Below, piece after piece: positions 7,297 to 15,798 of a stretch of DNA of 64,000 bases (its first letter is position 1; every line of letters starts with the position of its first letter). Origin of the DNA: Kribbella qitaiheensis (GTDB lineage Bacteria > Actinomycetota > Actinomycetes > Propionibacteriales > Kribbellaceae). The position numbers and the translations under genes are program-made. The stretch spans positions 4,154,001-4,218,000 of the forward strand of contig NZ_CP043661.1 of NCBI RefSeq assembly GCF_014217565.1. Direction: 5' to 3'. Below the pieces are notes generated by a model. That model did not search any database. It saw nothing but the letters and a program-made list of their open reading frames with translations, and had not been told where the DNA came from.

Positions 7297-8415
7297 TCAC
7301 TGCGGGAGGGCATTCAACCAGTCGACCAAGGCGTCAATAGTTCGCGGCATGAAGCAGTCAAGAGCCGTGAGCTCTGCTGAGACCTGCACAGCATTCCGGG
7401 CCGCCTTGTCCGTGATAACCGCGTCACAGTACGCGACGGCGACACTCAAAGCGTCGATATCGTGTACGTCGTTCACTTTCCACGGGTGAAGCGGGTTCGC
7501 GTGATATCTCGTCTTAATGCTGACAGCAACACGGGTCGAGGGCATCGATTCGACGAAGTTGCGGATTCGATCGCGCTCGATTGCCGGGTCACCTTCAAGA
7601 ACGTCACCAATAGTGGTGGAGCGGCGAATCATACTGCGTGTCAACGCATCATTCCATTCGTGGATAAGTTCTCGGGCGGCCACCGCATCACGCAATCGGC
7701 CGGCGCGCCAGTTGGTGTCTTTATCAGCATTGAGAATCCTTACGAGTTCTCTCTCGAAGTCGACCCTCGACTCAGCCCCCTTGGCGATCTCCTCTGGTGC
7801 ATAGCCATTCGCTCGAAGCGAAACGAGGTCTGCAGTCGACGGGCCAGCGAGGAGTGCGCGAGTCAAGGACCGCTCCGCAGACGCCAACATTCCATCGAAC
7901 TGACCAGCGCCAATCGTGTTCCTCATTTCTTCAGTAACATCAGCTACACCCCGACGAACGCGGAATCCCCTTAAACCGAGTGCCGAACTAATTCCGAAGC
8001 CGACGAGTGGCACAGGCGCGAGTAAAGTACGCGTTCCTAGGATTCGATCAAGGACAGCTTCAATCTCCATCTCAGCAATCCTTGACCTGGTAGGAAGCGC
8101 ATCGAAATCGCTGATGTCCTCCATAACTTTCGTCACGTCAGCGCGTTGTCGAGGGCTCCCGTTCTGACCCATTTCGATAAAATGAATCATAGAGAGCGGA
8201 AATCTGGCGCGGCCTGCTGCCTTTGCCCGCAAAATAGCGTCCAAGAGGTCGCGATAGACGGGCGGAACATCCGGATTGCCCTTAATTAGTTTTGCGAGAT
8301 TGATGAAATGGTTCAGGTCTAAGTAGACGAGCCTGGCCGGACTATCGCGCTGGAGATCCGCCGGCCAAACGAGGTCGGGCGGTTGATCTGCGCCAGAACG
8401 ACGGCTGCTAGACAT
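7297..8415 (-). CDS. PIN-like nuclease-fold protein
   Basis: 372 residues from the ATG at 8415 (MSSSRRSGADQPP); a longer frame to 8502 exists but adds low-quality sequence. Residues 29-42 (LVYLDLNHFINLAK) look like the first strand and acidic residue (Asp33) of a PIN nuclease. Residues 314-337 (NDVHDIDALSVAVAYCDAVI, then TDKAA) supply the later acidic residues (Asp319, Asp321, Asp336) at the usual C-terminal place. The 280-residue insertion between them is unusual for the fold. It lies downstream of and in the same direction as the Mrr-like nuclease gene, 243 bp away. RNA cleavage is inferred, not shown. Confidence 0.55.
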   Translation of the reverse strand: MSSSRRSGADQPPDLVWPADLQRDSPARLVYLDLNHFINLAKLIKGNPDVPPVYRDLLDAILRAKAAGRARFPLSMIHFIEMGQNGSPRQRADVTKVMEDISDFDALPTRSRIAEMEIEAVLDRILGTRTLLAPVPLVGFGISSALGLRGFRVRRGVADVTEEMRNTIGAGQFDGMLASAERSLTRALLAGPSTADLVSLRANGYAPEEIAKGAESRVDFERELVRILNADKDTNWRAGRLRDAVAARELIHEWNDALTRSMIRRSTTIGDVLEGDPAIERDRIRNFVESMPSTRVAVSIKTRYHANPLHPWKVNDVHDIDALSVAVAYCDAVITDKAARNAVQVSAELTALDCFMPRTIDALVDWLNALPQ

Positions 8416-8658
8416 TCTTTGCCCCCTGAATTCGGATCCTTGATTCTGACTGTCCGACGATCTCAAAGCAAATTGTTTTGCCTGAGCGAAGGACGAGGCC
8501 AACCACGACGCGCGAGCCTACGCCCAGCCGATAGCCCGCCGTCTCGTCGAACCGACCCTCTGGCGGCGGATCTGCCGACCCGACCGGGTATGAATGTGGG
8601 AGTCATCCGCGGCCGTGCGCAGCCTGCTAATGGCGCCATTCGACTCGCAGATTGTGAG

Positions 8659-10422
8659 TTATGGCAGCAGAGTATCGGCCGGATCATTGAAATCCTCGAG
8701 TCCCCACCCTACGGGCCGGGGCCATTCGTCACCTGATCCATTCCAGCGCTCAGGCAGATAGGTCCAAAAGCTCTCGGTGCCGTCCGGGACAACTTGGAGC
8801 TTGAATCCATCCGCCTCACCAGCCTCTAGCGCCCTGACAGCATCGGCCGCATTAGTGAGCTTGGTTCTCAGGCTGAATGTTCTAGCTGGGCCAAGCATAA
8901 ATGAGTGTCCGAACATCTCGAATCCGAATATCTCATTCTCCATCATGAATACTCCCGCTTCCGATTCGAGAACAGTCCGCAGGCCATCGGAGTCGGCCCC
9001 ATTTAGATGGACGGTGAGATTGTTCATGCGCGGAACAACGGCGCACTTCCCCTCGATCAGTAGGCGTGCACACCGGAGATACAGGCGATCTTCGCCACTC
9101 ACATCTTCAGGCATTGGGAAATAGGATTCACAATGACGCTGTACGATATTGAGATCATCCGCAAAGAGTCGAAGGCGTTCGAAATCTGCTCGAGATGATG
9201 CCGGAATCAATGATCGCTGGCTATTCAGCATGATCTTTCCGAGCGAATTTCCATCAACCTTCATGGCGGCGACCACACTGTTCTCAAGCGCGTCGATGAG
9301 TTGGAGCATTCGCAGCACAGTGAACGGATCTGCGCCCTGGAAATCCAGCGACATCTTGATCTCGCCGCCAACGGAGGCGTCGTGTGGAAAGAGTAGGGTC
9401 AGGGTGATCGCATCGTAGAAACAAACGACGAGCGATCTGCCGCGTGTCGCTTCGGCCGCGGAGCGGGTCACTCCAGTGTGCGACGAGAGCGTGCCTGAGT
9501 TCGCGTCCTGGAACTCAAAGACGAACGGCAACCGAGGCGACTCAGCGGGATAGAGGGTCACTTCTACCCCCTCCCCGCGCCATGCGAGCAACTCTGGGCC
9601 TGTGACCTCGAATGAGGCGACGACATCAGGCGGAAGTGTTACGCGCTCAGTTATCCCGTAATCGACCTGGCGTCGAAAGATTGACTCAAGGCTCTTTTGG
9701 TCAGGGCCGAATGTGGTTGTCATATTAATGCCGACTGGGCTGACTTCGGCCGCTCGACTGTGCTTGGCGCGAATCACCTGGGTTACTTCGCCATTGCGGC
9801 TGCTGAAATCTAGCCCCCAGTTAAGGTCGGCATCATCGATAACGCTGTGGAGAGCGCGTATCCGCGCCTCGACGTCCGCAACTCCCCCTGTGAGGAGATC
9901 CTTCTCACGGTTGTAGATTAGCGCTTTTGTGATTGAGTCGTCTCGGGTGAAGTAGGCGACTATGTCGAGGTGTGCTGACAGTCGTTCGTTAAGGCGCGCT
10001 TGATCCACATAGTCGACTCTAATCTTTGAATCGCCCTTAAGACCATCCACGTATTTCTGCTCGGATTGCGTCAAGTTGCATGGTACTACCAAGATCCATT
10101 CATATGGCGCATCTTCTAATGCAGATGCGAAGGACCTTTTGATTTGGTCTCTTCGTTTGACATTAATTTTTGAGAAGCCTTCAGGGAAGTACTTTAATTG
10201 AATAATGCGAACCCGCCCGCCTTGCCTCACATATATGTCTTTTCCTCCGTCACCCCCTCGGCCGTCGTAGACACGAAATTCATCAGCACCGTCATACAGT
10301 CGGGTAAAGAGAGCCTCGACGATTCGGTCAAACTTATCCCGCCCGATCTTGGCCCACTCGATCTCCACGACGATCTCCCCTTGGATGGACTCATTAGGTG
10401 CGCTTATGTTTACACCATCCAT
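8659..10422 (-). CDS. Mrr-like PD-(D/E)XK endonuclease with a large C-terminal domain
   Basis: 587 residues. The N-terminal 120 are a restriction-endonuclease-like fold of the Mrr class: helix FDRIVEALF (Glu36), then GGDGGKDIYV with Asp62, then IIQLKYF giving Gln75-x-Lys77, and strand WILVVP. The long remainder (about 130-587) has no family I recognise. It starts with a helical linker, then beta-rich segments such as VEVTLYPAESPRLPFVFEFQ, and probably senses or binds a target. GC is clearly lower than the flanking chromosome, indicating transfer. Together with the PIN-like gene it is a candidate defence module. Confidence 0.7.
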   Translation of the reverse strand: MDGVNISAPNESIQGEIVVEIEWAKIGRDKFDRIVEALFTRLYDGADEFRVYDGRGGDGGKDIYVRQGGRVRIIQLKYFPEGFSKINVKRRDQIKRSFASALEDAPYEWILVVPCNLTQSEQKYVDGLKGDSKIRVDYVDQARLNERLSAHLDIVAYFTRDDSITKALIYNREKDLLTGGVADVEARIRALHSVIDDADLNWGLDFSSRNGEVTQVIRAKHSRAAEVSPVGINMTTTFGPDQKSLESIFRRQVDYGITERVTLPPDVVASFEVTGPELLAWRGEGVEVTLYPAESPRLPFVFEFQDANSGTLSSHTGVTRSAAEATRGRSLVVCFYDAITLTLLFPHDASVGGEIKMSLDFQGADPFTVLRMLQLIDALENSVVAAMKVDGNSLGKIMLNSQRSLIPASSRADFERLRLFADDLNIVQRHCESYFPMPEDVSGEDRLYLRCARLLIEGKCAVVPRMNNLTVHLNGADSDGLRTVLESEAGVFMMENEIFGFEMFGHSFMLGPARTFSLRTKLTNAADAVRALEAGEADGFKLQVVPDGTESFWTYLPERWNGSGDEWPRPVGWGLEDFNDPADTLLP

Positions 10423-10904
10423 CTGTCATACGAACAGATGCAACGCGGCCCACAAGTCTGGCCTCAATGCCCTCAGCCACGATCAGAACATCAGTCATAC
10501 TCCGCGTCGCTGGTTGTCGGTTCTATCGGTTTCAGGAGCTGTCGGTGGCCGGATGGAGGTTCTCCGCCTCGCCACCCGGCGGGGTGATCCTTGCACTGGG
10601 GCGACCGTTACTGATGTCGTCAATCTGGCGAGCCTTCGCGCTCCGGAGGCACACCCTTAGATGAGGGCCACGCCCGGCGGCCCCTTCGTAAGAGATTGCT
10701 CCCCGAACTCCGGTGGGAATCACCGGATGACGAGGGTCTCAAAATGGGTCTCATTCGCCTCCGTACAGGTCCGTTCGCTGGGGTTCATCTCCCAGACCGG
10801 TTGCGCTCGGCGAGCGCTTCCGGTTCTCGCCAGACGCCAGTACGACGACCCACCGAGCGGCCGCAGTTCTGTTTTGTCGAGCTTGTACTACGCCCCGCGC
10901 GGGC
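10423..10904. other. Intergenic junction between low-GC island and chromosome
   Basis: About 480 bp without a convincing gene. The GC content rises from left to right. A short direct repeat GGGTCTCA occurs twice around 10734-10752, and an 18-bp hairpin CTGGG-GTTCATCT-CCCAG sits near 10784-10801. Both resemble parts of a tRNA T-arm, but no full tRNA folds around them. This is the likely place for an element end or attachment site; none is proven. Confidence 0.4.
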
Positions 10905-12080
10905 TCATGCCCCGGTGACGATCACCAGTTCGTTGCCTTCGGGGTCGGCGAGGTGCCACCGGTTCTCTGACTCGTCGAGGAGCCGGCCGCCGGCTGCGAT
11001 GGTTGTGGCGAGGCGGGTCTGCGCGAGGTCTGACGGCACAGCGAGTTCGAAGTGGATGCGGTTGCGCTGCCGGCGCCGCTCGATCTCCGAAGCGTCGAGC
11101 TCTTGGAATACCAGTACCGGGTTCAGCCGCCGCGGATCGTGGATGTCGCTGACCCCGGCTCGCCGGTCGTGGGTGTACCCGAGGACGGCGACCCAGAACG
11201 CGCGGACCGCGGCGACGTCGGAGGCGTCGAGGAAGAGCTGAGCGAAGCGCGGCAGCCCCGGGTCCGCAGTGGCCCCGAGTTCGCGGGCAGCGGTCTGGAG
11301 GTTTCCGGCGAGGTCGGTGAAGTCGAGCTCGAGGCCGTGGGCGTCGTCCTCCCACTGGTCCTTACCGCTGTCGATGATCACGAGCCCGGGGCGCAGGTCG
11401 ACCAGCAGCGGGAAGCCCGTCTCGTCGGCCAGCGCCGCCGCTGCGGCGGCCAGGTCACGCTGCTGCGTCGGCGAGGTGATGCGGTAGCACGCCATCGCGC
11501 TGAACACCGCCTGCCAGTCGGCTGTCCCGATCTTCTCGCCGAGCACGTCGCCTGGCACCAGGTCGACCTCGTTGCCGTCGGGGTCGGTGTGACAGACCCC
11601 GTACGGTCCCGACGCCTCACCAAGACTCGCCTGCTCGACCGCCGCGGCCGGCCGCACTACGTCAAGGTGGATGCGGTTTCGCAACGGCCGTGGCTCGGTC
11701 GACTGCCGGATCCGTACTGCGGGGTCGCGCCGCAACGGATCCGCCAAACCGCCGTCCTCCCCAGGCGCGTAGTCGAGTACGCGCTGCCAGAAGCCCCTCA
11801 CCACAGGCGGGTTCGCGGATTCCAACACGACGCTCAGGCGCTGCAGCACGGCAGGGTTCGCGGCCAGCTCGAGATCCCGCGCGGCCGCCGACACCGCCTC
11901 GGCGTGTTCGGGTGAGTCGAGGCGCACCTGCAGGCCTGTCGCGCGCAGGTCGACCAAGATCTCGGCCGACAGCTCCACGATGCGTCCGGCCAGCGCAGCC
12001 CCCTCGATCAGCGAAGGCGCGTCGAACCATGCCGTCGCCACGCCATCGACCATCCGCCAATCCGATCCGATCTCTGTCAT
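10905..12080 (-). CDS. Duplicated carbinolamine-dehydratase-like/VOC domain fusion
   Basis: 391 residues from the ATG at 12080. The layout appears to be two repeats. Residues about 1-80 and 195-270 resemble the pterin carbinolamine dehydratase fold (helix with DAPSLIEGAALAGRIVELSA, then a beta strand, then helix). Each is followed by a vicinal-oxygen-chelate (glyoxalase-like) half, ending HTDPDGNEVDLVPGD and HLADPEGNELVIV. VOC-domain motifs RNRIHLDV and RNRIHFEL occur in both copies. Fusions of this type exist in actinomycetes without a defined reaction. It is probably a cytosolic enzyme or antibiotic-binding protein. Confidence 0.65.
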   Translation of the reverse strand: MTEIGSDWRMVDGVATAWFDAPSLIEGAALAGRIVELSAEILVDLRATGLQVRLDSPEHAEAVSAAARDLELAANPAVLQRLSVVLESANPPVVRGFWQRVLDYAPGEDGGLADPLRRDPAVRIRQSTEPRPLRNRIHLDVVRPAAAVEQASLGEASGPYGVCHTDPDGNEVDLVPGDVLGEKIGTADWQAVFSAMACYRITSPTQQRDLAAAAAALADETGFPLLVDLRPGLVIIDSGKDQWEDDAHGLELDFTDLAGNLQTAARELGATADPGLPRFAQLFLDASDVAAVRAFWVAVLGYTHDRRAGVSDIHDPRRLNPVLVFQELDASEIERRRQRNRIHFELAVPSDLAQTRLATTIAAGGRLLDESENRWHLADPEGNELVIVTGA

Positions 12081-12205
12081 GCCCGGCACTGTAGAGCCCA
12101 TTCCGGACGATCTCCTTCCGGATGACGATCATTCGGAAAGATCCGCACAACCCGGCTGCGGCGAGCGGCTGTGGTTCTGTTTTGGGTTCTGCCTGGAGGC
12201 GAATA

Positions 12206-12233
12206 GGCGGGGCGCCAGACCTGCGGCCCCGCC
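12206..12233 (-). terminator. Hairpin after the chitinase gene
   Basis: GGCGGGGC (12206-12213) pairs with GCCCCGCC (12226-12233) around a 12-base loop, 10 bp past the chitinase stop in the direction of transcription. There is no clear U-tract, as is common for actinomycete terminators. Confidence 0.5.
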
Positions 12234-12243
12234 CAGGGTTCGG

Positions 12244-13629
12244 TCAGCGGCCCTGGAGGGACTTGACGTTGTCGCCGAAGGTCCAGTTCTTTGAGCCGTC
12301 CCAGTTGATGGACCAAGTCATTAGGCCCTTGAGGGAGCCGTTGAAGCTGTTCCAGGACTGGGCGACCAGGGATGGGGACATGTAGCCGCCGCCGGCGCCG
12401 GGTTGGGCTGGGAGGCCGGGGACCTGCTTGTCGTACGGGACTCGGATTGTGACGCCCTGGATGACGAGGCCGGTGTTGAGACAGGTGGTTTGGGCTACGA
12501 AGCCCTGGACCGTGCCTGCGGAGTACGAGTCGCCTGAGCAGCCATACATGCTGCCGTTGTAGTACTGCATGTTCAGCCACCACAGCCGGCCGTTGTCGGC
12601 GTACTTCTTGATGATGGGGAGGTAGGAACCCCAGATCGAGCCGTAAGTGACGCTGCCGCCGGTGACGTAGGCCGTTTCGGGTGCCATGGTCAGGCCGAAG
12701 TTCGATGGCATCTGGGCCAGGACACCGTCGATGATCCGGATCAGGTTGGCCTGCGAGGTGGACAACTGGTTGATGTTTCCGCTGCCGGTAAGGCCAGTTT
12801 CGATGTCGATGTCGATGCCGTCGAAGTTGTACTTCTTGAGCAGCGGCACCACGGTCGCCACGAACCGGTCAGCGACGGTGGACGAGCTGAGGTCAATACC
12901 TGCGGCCGCGCCGCCGATCGACATCAGGATGGTCTGACCTGCTGCCTTCGCCTGACACATCTCGGCGGGGGTGGCGATCTTCACGGTCGCGTCCATGCCG
13001 TCCTCCCACTTCACCGTGCCGTCGGAGAGGATCACCGGGAACGCCGCGTTGATCACGTTGTAGCCGTGCTGAGCGATCCGCGAGTCGGTGATCGGGGTCC
13101 AGCCGAAGGGCGGGTGTACGCCGTTGGAGGAACCGTCCCAGTTCTCCCAGTAGCCGTGCAGCACCTTGCCCGTCGGCCGGGACTTCACCGCGCAGGTCTC
13201 CGGTCCAGTCGGCGGGGTCGTGGGCGGCGTGCTGGGTGGGGTCGTCGGCGGAGTCGTGGGTGGGGTCGTAGGTGGCGTGGTCGGAGGAGTCGTGGGCGGT
13301 GTGGGCGGCGGGGTCGTGGGCGGCGTGGTCGGTGGGGTCGTGGGCGGCGTGCCGTCGCAGGCACCGAGGTCGAGCCACAGCGACGCGGCCGCGACCGGAT
13401 TCCAGCCGGCGCCGGGCGGCGCGGTGTGCGCGGTACGGGCCTCGTACGACCGGTTCAGGTAGGTCACCTTGGCGCCGACGGAGTAGCTGACCCCTTCGGC
13501 CCACGCGGGAGCGGTACACGCCACTTGTACCGACGACTGCTCGGCCTGGGCCGCCACCAACCCGGCCGACCCGAGAAGCAGTCCGGTTGCAATGGCACTC
13601 GCTAGCACAGTCCCGACCCGACGGTTCAT
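12244..13629 (-). CDS. Secreted GH18 chitinase with chitin-binding domain
   Basis: 461 residues. GGGAG six bases before the ATG at 13629 supports this start. A signal peptide (MNRRVG... to AAQAEQ, about 1-31) leads into a type 5/12 chitin-binding module at about 40-90 (WAEGVSYSVGAKVTYLNRSY with WNPVAAASLW). A Thr-Pro repeat linker of about 45 residues precedes the GH18 catalytic domain, with ILMSIGG and the active-site motif DGIDIDIE, whose last Glu is the acid catalyst. It hydrolyses chitin outside the cell. A single-gene unit; no regulator is adjacent. The Met-Gln-Tyr-Tyr motif of the family (LNMQYYNG) is present. Confidence 0.95.
   Translation of the reverse strand: MNRRVGTVLASAIATGLLLGSAGLVAAQAEQSSVQVACTAPAWAEGVSYSVGAKVTYLNRSYEARTAHTAPPGAGWNPVAAASLWLDLGACDGTPPTTPPTTPPTTPPPTPPTTPPTTPPTTPPTTPPTTPPSTPPTTPPTGPETCAVKSRPTGKVLHGYWENWDGSSNGVHPPFGWTPITDSRIAQHGYNVINAAFPVILSDGTVKWEDGMDATVKIATPAEMCQAKAAGQTILMSIGGAAAGIDLSSSTVADRFVATVVPLLKKYNFDGIDIDIETGLTGSGNINQLSTSQANLIRIIDGVLAQMPSNFGLTMAPETAYVTGGSVTYGSIWGSYLPIIKKYADNGRLWWLNMQYYNGSMYGCSGDSYSAGTVQGFVAQTTCLNTGLVIQGVTIRVPYDKQVPGLPAQPGAGGGYMSPSLVAQSWNSFNGSLKGLMTWSINWDGSKNWTFGDNVKSLQGR
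13209..13351. repeat. In-gene tandem repeat encoding the chitinase TTPP linker
   Basis: Roughly eleven imperfect copies of a 12-base unit (GTCGTGGGCGGC type on the + strand) encode Thr-Thr-Pro-Pro on the - strand, joining the chitin-binding and catalytic domains. Length polymorphism by slippage would be expected here. Confidence 0.85.
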
Positions 13630-13782
13630 GGCCACTCCCATCTAATACGCAATGACCTTTCGTTTATCCACGTTAGGGGGCCGAACCCTCACGCCGCCAC
13701 GACATGTCGGAAACCCGCCTCAGGGCCGGGGCGCCGTTAATTGCCGTGCTAGGCGAGGTTTGGCCGGTTAGGGTCCGGCAGT

Positions 13783-14298
13783 ATGACGATCTCTCGGGAG
13801 CGGCCGCCGTTCGTGGCTGATGAGCGGACTCAACTGGTCGGCTGGCTGGATATGCAGCGGGCGCTGGTGCGGCGGAAGTGCGAGGGCCTCGCCGCCGCCG
13901 ATGAGCAGCGGGTGGTGCTGCCGAGTTCGCCGCTGATGACGGTGGCCGGGCTGGTTTCGCACCTGCGGTGGACCGAGCACTGCTGGTTCAACGTGCTCTT
14001 CCTGGGCGAATCGTTCGAGGGCAATCCGCAGTTCCAGGAGGAGCCCGAGGACCTCGACATGATGCCGGGCGACGTACCGCTCGCTCAGTTGCTGGACGAA
14101 TTCGAGCAGCAGTGCGAGGAGTCCAACAAGATCATCGCCGCGCATTCGATGGATGACATCGGCAAGCACCCGGACTTCGGCTCCGCCAAGGCGACGCTGC
14201 GCTGGATGCTGATCCACATGGTCGAGGAGACCGCCCGGCACGTCGGCCATCTGGACACGGTCCGCGAGCTGCTCGACGGCGAGAAAGGCTACTACTGA
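13783..14298 (+). CDS. DinB/DUF664 family protein
   Basis: 171 residues. The four-helix DinB_2 layout is visible: MQRALVRRKCEGLAAADEQR, then TVAGLVSHLRWTEHCWF with a His in the metal site, then LRWMLIHMVEETARHVGHLD with the paired His residues near the end. Family members use a metal and often a low-molecular-weight thiol such as mycothiol; the substrate is unknown. It sits 15 bp upstream of the pirin gene on the same strand and may share its transcript. Confidence 0.85.
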   Translation: MTISRERPPFVADERTQLVGWLDMQRALVRRKCEGLAAADEQRVVLPSSPLMTVAGLVSHLRWTEHCWFNVLFLGESFEGNPQFQEEPEDLDMMPGDVPLAQLLDEFEQQCEESNKIIAAHSMDDIGKHPDFGSAKATLRWMLIHMVEETARHVGHLDTVRELLDGEKGYY

Positions 14299-14313
14299 GC
14301 CACACTGGTCCGC

Positions 14314-15027
14314 ATGAGTGTGGATATCCGACGGGCGGCTGACCGATTCCGGACCGAGAGCGAGTGGCTCGATTCACACCACTCGTTCTCCTTCGGGCCG
14401 TACTACGATCCCGCCAACGTCGGCTTCGGCCTGTTACTGGTACACAACGACGAAGTGGTTGCCCCCGGCACCGGATTCGACACGCATCCGCACCAGGACC
14501 TGGAGATCGTCACCTGGGTACTGCGCGGCGCTCTGGTGCACCAGGATTCCGAAGGCCACAACGGCATCGTCTACCCCGGCCTGGCCCAACGCATGAGCGC
14601 CGGCAGCGGAATCCACCACTCGGAGAAGAACGACGCGGGCGAACCTGTCCGATACGTCCAGATGTGGGTCCGCCCCGACGAGGTCGACCTACCCCCGTCG
14701 TACCAGCAGGCCGAGGTCGACGACGCCCTATCCACCGGCGAACTCGTCCCAATCGCCTCCGGCCTCTCCAAACACGCGGGCACGACGGCCGTCCGCATCA
14801 ACCAACGCAACGCAGGCCTGTACGCCGCCAGGCTCACCCCCGGCGCAAGCGTCGCCCTCCCCACGGCCCCTTACGTCCACCTCTTCGTAGCCCTCGGCAC
14901 CATCACCCTCGAAGGTGCCGGCGCCCTCGGCCCCTCCGACGCCGCCCGCCTGATCGCCTCCGACGGACCCCAGGCCACCGCAAGCGCCGAGGGCGCAGAA
15001 GTCCTCATCTGGGAAATGCACCCGTAA
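14314..15027 (+). CDS. Pirin family protein
   Basis: 237 residues, a bicupin of the YhhW/pirin type. Metal-binding residues of the first cupin are seen in GTGFDTHPHQDLEIVTWVL and the partner SAGSGIHHSEKN. Known members have quercetin 2,3-dioxygenase activity or act as redox-sensitive cofactors; this one's role is not determined. The second cupin (VHLFVALGTITLEGAG) lacks the metal ligands, as usual. Start ATG at 14314 follows the DinB-like gene closely. Confidence 0.9.
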   Translation: MSVDIRRAADRFRTESEWLDSHHSFSFGPYYDPANVGFGLLLVHNDEVVAPGTGFDTHPHQDLEIVTWVLRGALVHQDSEGHNGIVYPGLAQRMSAGSGIHHSEKNDAGEPVRYVQMWVRPDEVDLPPSYQQAEVDDALSTGELVPIASGLSKHAGTTAVRINQRNAGLYAARLTPGASVALPTAPYVHLFVALGTITLEGAGALGPSDAARLIASDGPQATASAEGAEVLIWEMHP

Positions 15028-15119
15028 CCCGCCCGCCGTACCTCAGTCCGCCACTCTCCTCGCTTCGCGCAGACGCGGTGCTTCCCACCTCCTGTCGGGG
15101 TTACCCCATCGGTATGCCA

Positions 15120-15135
15120 GTGGGGGAACCCCCAC
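15120..15135 (+). terminator. Perfect hairpin downstream of pirin
   Basis: GTGGGGG-AA-CCCCCAC, then a second weaker repeat (CCCAC-ATCA-GTGGG at 15151-15164). They lie about 95 bp after the pirin stop. The two-base loop is too tight for a clean RNA hairpin, so the pair may instead form one larger structure. Terminator role is tentative. Confidence 0.3.
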
Positions 15136-15234
15136 ACCAGGGGCGAACCCCCACATCAGTGGGTTGAGCACACCCAGCCGCTGCAGCGACGGAAGGTGGA
15201 GCGCGAGGCACCCGACGGGGCCAGCCTTGGCGGC

Positions 15235-15334
15235 GAGGAGCCCCTGAGCGGCGACGGGGAGCTGCGACTACGGGGCGACGGAGGAGCCCCTGAGCGGCGA
15301 CGGGGAGCTGCGACTACGGGGCGACGGAGGAGCC
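15235..15334. repeat. 46-bp tandem duplication with a partial third copy
   Basis: Two identical 46-bp units at 15235-15280 and 15281-15326, then the first 8 bases again. Each contains GGCGACGGAGGAGCC. The same 15-mer occurs inverted at 36126-36140, in another intergenic region, so it is a dispersed genomic repeat. The 300-bp gap around it (15028-15348) holds no gene that I can support. Confidence 0.85.
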
Positions 15335-15348
15335 GCGAGGCGTAGTAC

Positions 15349-15672
15349 CTAGTCGGTTTGTTCGGTGAGGGTCCAGACGTGGTTGAGGGGCTGGGTGCCG
15401 TCCGCGTTCGTGGCGAAGGATTCTACGAATTGGCTCATGTGGGTTTGCCAGCGCTGGTCCACCGGGTCGTTCGCGAGTTGAGCGACCGCGGCTGGATAGT
15501 CATCGCAGTCGACCAGATGGAACAGATCGCGGCCGCTGCGCCAGATGCTCCAGTCGCGGATGCCGGCTCGGTTCATCACCGTGATCAGCTCGGGCCAGAC
15601 TCGGGCGTGCTCGAGTTCGTAGGCCTCTTCGGTACCGGGGATCAGCCGGCTGTGCAGTGCTAGGCGGGTCAC
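15349..15672 (-). CDS. rhaM: L-rhamnose mutarotase
   Basis: 107 residues, GTG start. It has the dimeric alpha/beta-barrel mutarotase signature: Tyr18 and His22 in EEAYELEHARVWPELI match the catalytic residues of the E. coli enzyme, followed by IRDWSIWRSGRDLFHLVDCD. It interconverts alpha and beta anomers of L-rhamnose. It stands alone here, about 11 kb from the deoxysugar operon at 26-34 kb, to which it may contribute. Confidence 0.9.
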   Translation of the reverse strand: MTRLALHSRLIPGTEEAYELEHARVWPELITVMNRAGIRDWSIWRSGRDLFHLVDCDDYPAAVAQLANDPVDQRWQTHMSQFVESFATNADGTQPLNHVWTLTEQTD

Positions 15673-15798
15673 AACGCAGCAGAATACGCCCGGGGAGTGA
15701 TCGAACCGTTATTCGATCTCAGCGTGATCGCCTCGACGTGGCTGATGCTCCCTGGCAGGGTTTGGGGGCTGTCTGGCAAACGACTTCCCGGAGGGTCG

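Noticed and set aside
8463..8687. A 74-codon frame between the two nuclease genes
   Set aside because: Arg-rich shadow-like composition and overlap with the nuclease stop; no start signal.
10720..10810. A possible tRNA or attachment core
   Set aside because: A T-arm-like hairpin exists, but the loop has eight bases and no acceptor, D or anticodon arms fold around it.
13209..13351. A CRISPR-like repeated block
   Set aside because: It is a codon repeat encoding the Thr-Pro linker of the chitinase; no spacers.
15235..15334. An origin-like iteron array
   Set aside because: Only two full copies, no replication gene and a shared core elsewhere in intergenic DNA.
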